Source of the DNA: Tolypothrix sp. FACHB-123
GTDB lineage: Bacteria; Cyanobacteriota; Cyanobacteriia; Cyanobacteriales; Nostocaceae
Assembly (NCBI RefSeq): GCF_014697075.1
Contig: NZ_JACJRE010000024.1
Coordinates: 48,791 to 112,790, forward strand
Direction: 5' to 3'
DNA length: 64,000 bases
Every line of letters starts with the position of its first letter. Position 1 is the first letter of the stretch. Of the stretch, positions 63,600 to 64,000 are shown piece after piece. The notes beneath the pieces were generated by a model. That model did not search any database. It was given only the letters and a program-made list of their open reading frames with translations, and was not told the origin of the DNA. The position numbers were made by a program, and so were the translations under genes.

Positions 63600-63950
63600 A
63601 TGGTTGCTTCACCGGATATCTACCTCACCCCTGAGGAATACCTGCAAATGGAAGAACACAGCGACATCAAACATGAATACATCGACGGCTACATTTATCC
63701 AATGGCTGGTGCGCTTGATTCCCATGTGACGATTGCGGGGAACTTATTTGCGCTTCTCCGTAACCATCTACGCGGTTCAGGTTGTCGTGTTTACATCGCT
63801 GACATGAAAGCATTTATCGAAGCTTTAAATCGATATTATTACCCTGATGTCATGGTAACTTGTGACCCACGCGATCGCGAAACTCCTGCTTATAAAAAAT
63901 GGTTCTTCAGTAGCTATTATGCCAAATTATTAGTTATAGCACTCATATAA
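63600..63950 (+). pseudogene. Uma2 (DUF820) family endonuclease-like gene, truncated
   Basis: From ATG 63600 the product starts MVASPDIYLTPEEYLQMEE and continues IKHEYIDGYIYPMAG and YYYPDVMVTCDPRD, all typical of Uma2 proteins, which have a restriction-endonuclease-like fold and occur in many copies in cyanobacteria. Intact members have about 190 residues and go on with VEVLSxST-type residues. Here similarity stops after TPAYKKW, at about 63903, and an unrelated tail of some 16 residues ends at 63950. The 3' part, including the catalytic EVLS region, is lost. The last 50 bases of the window are A+T-rich and could be the end of an inserted element or a deletion junction. Confidence 0.72.
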
Positions 63951-64000
63951 ACACAAAAAAAGCATCTTTATTTTGCCAAAAGCCTTATATGTATTGACAT

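Overview
The window looks like a chromosome segment of a filamentous, probably heterocyst-forming cyanobacterium (Nostocales). The sequence basis is the very frequent HIP1 octamer GCGATCGC, many heptanucleotide tandem repeats (CCCAATG, GTCATTA, ACAACTG and AATTCGT types) between genes, several dispersed palindromic elements of the kind common in Nostoc relatives, and cyanobacterial marker genes: plastocyanin, cytochrome c6, psbV, psbV2, psb34, a thiO-thiG fusion and a CruA/CruP-type lycopene cyclase. There is no rRNA operon, no complete insertion sequence and no CRISPR array. One tRNA gene, tRNA-Glu(TTC), is present.

Layout. 1-2116: the N-terminal part of a large multi-PAS signalling protein with a degenerate receiver, running off the left edge. 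3.0-9.2 kb: a DUF1400 alpha/beta hydrolase, a non-coding array of 63-bp repeats, a YdjM-like membrane protein, a short-chain dehydrogenase and a GH57 glycosidase. 9.4-12.4 kb: a caspase-like protease fused to DUF2808, and a CBS/histidine-kinase protein whose ATP-binding motifs are eroded. 12.9-16.6 kb: a permease plus its TIGR03943 partner, then a membrane-anchored beta-propeller protein. 17-26.3 kb: a coiled-coil protein, the lycopene cyclase-like flavoprotein, citramalate synthase, ThiO-ThiG, and the small photosystem II factor Psb34. 26.8-31.4 kb: a TPR protein, a VirB10-like protein and a DUF3011 protein. 31.6-43.4 kb: stress and transport genes (aldo/keto reductase, Dps, pirin, two-gene RND efflux pump, rubrerythrin, MFS transporter, polysaccharide deacetylase).

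43.4-48.4 kb: remnants of HNH endonuclease genes, a ribbon-helix-helix-like protein, and a GAF sensor kinase without the H-box histidine that overlaps an SRPBCC gene. 48.5-54.2 kb: tRNA-Glu, a cation/proton antiporter, a cytochrome b6-like protein lacking two heme-ligand histidines, a lipase-like gene interrupted by a small insertion, and a TonB-like protein. 54.4-59.2 kb, minus strand: a photosynthetic electron-carrier cluster (petJ, petE, psbV2, psbV) followed upstream by two sugar ABC permeases. 59.4-64 kb: an A+T-rich AAA+ ATPase with a probable DNA-binding and nuclease-like N-terminal half, a TPR-glycosyltransferase-like protein and a truncated Uma2 gene at the right edge.

The most coherent functional group is the electron-carrier cluster: plastocyanin and cytochrome c6 are alternative carriers between cytochrome b6f and photosystem I, and PsbV/PsbV2 belong to the lumenal side of photosystem II. 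The best candidate for something undescribed is the AAA+ protein at 59424-61871. The second best is the cytochrome b6-like protein. A recurring theme is signalling proteins with eroded catalytic residues (three in this window) and small repeat elements invading or trimming genes. All family names rest on motif recognition by eye; no database search was run.
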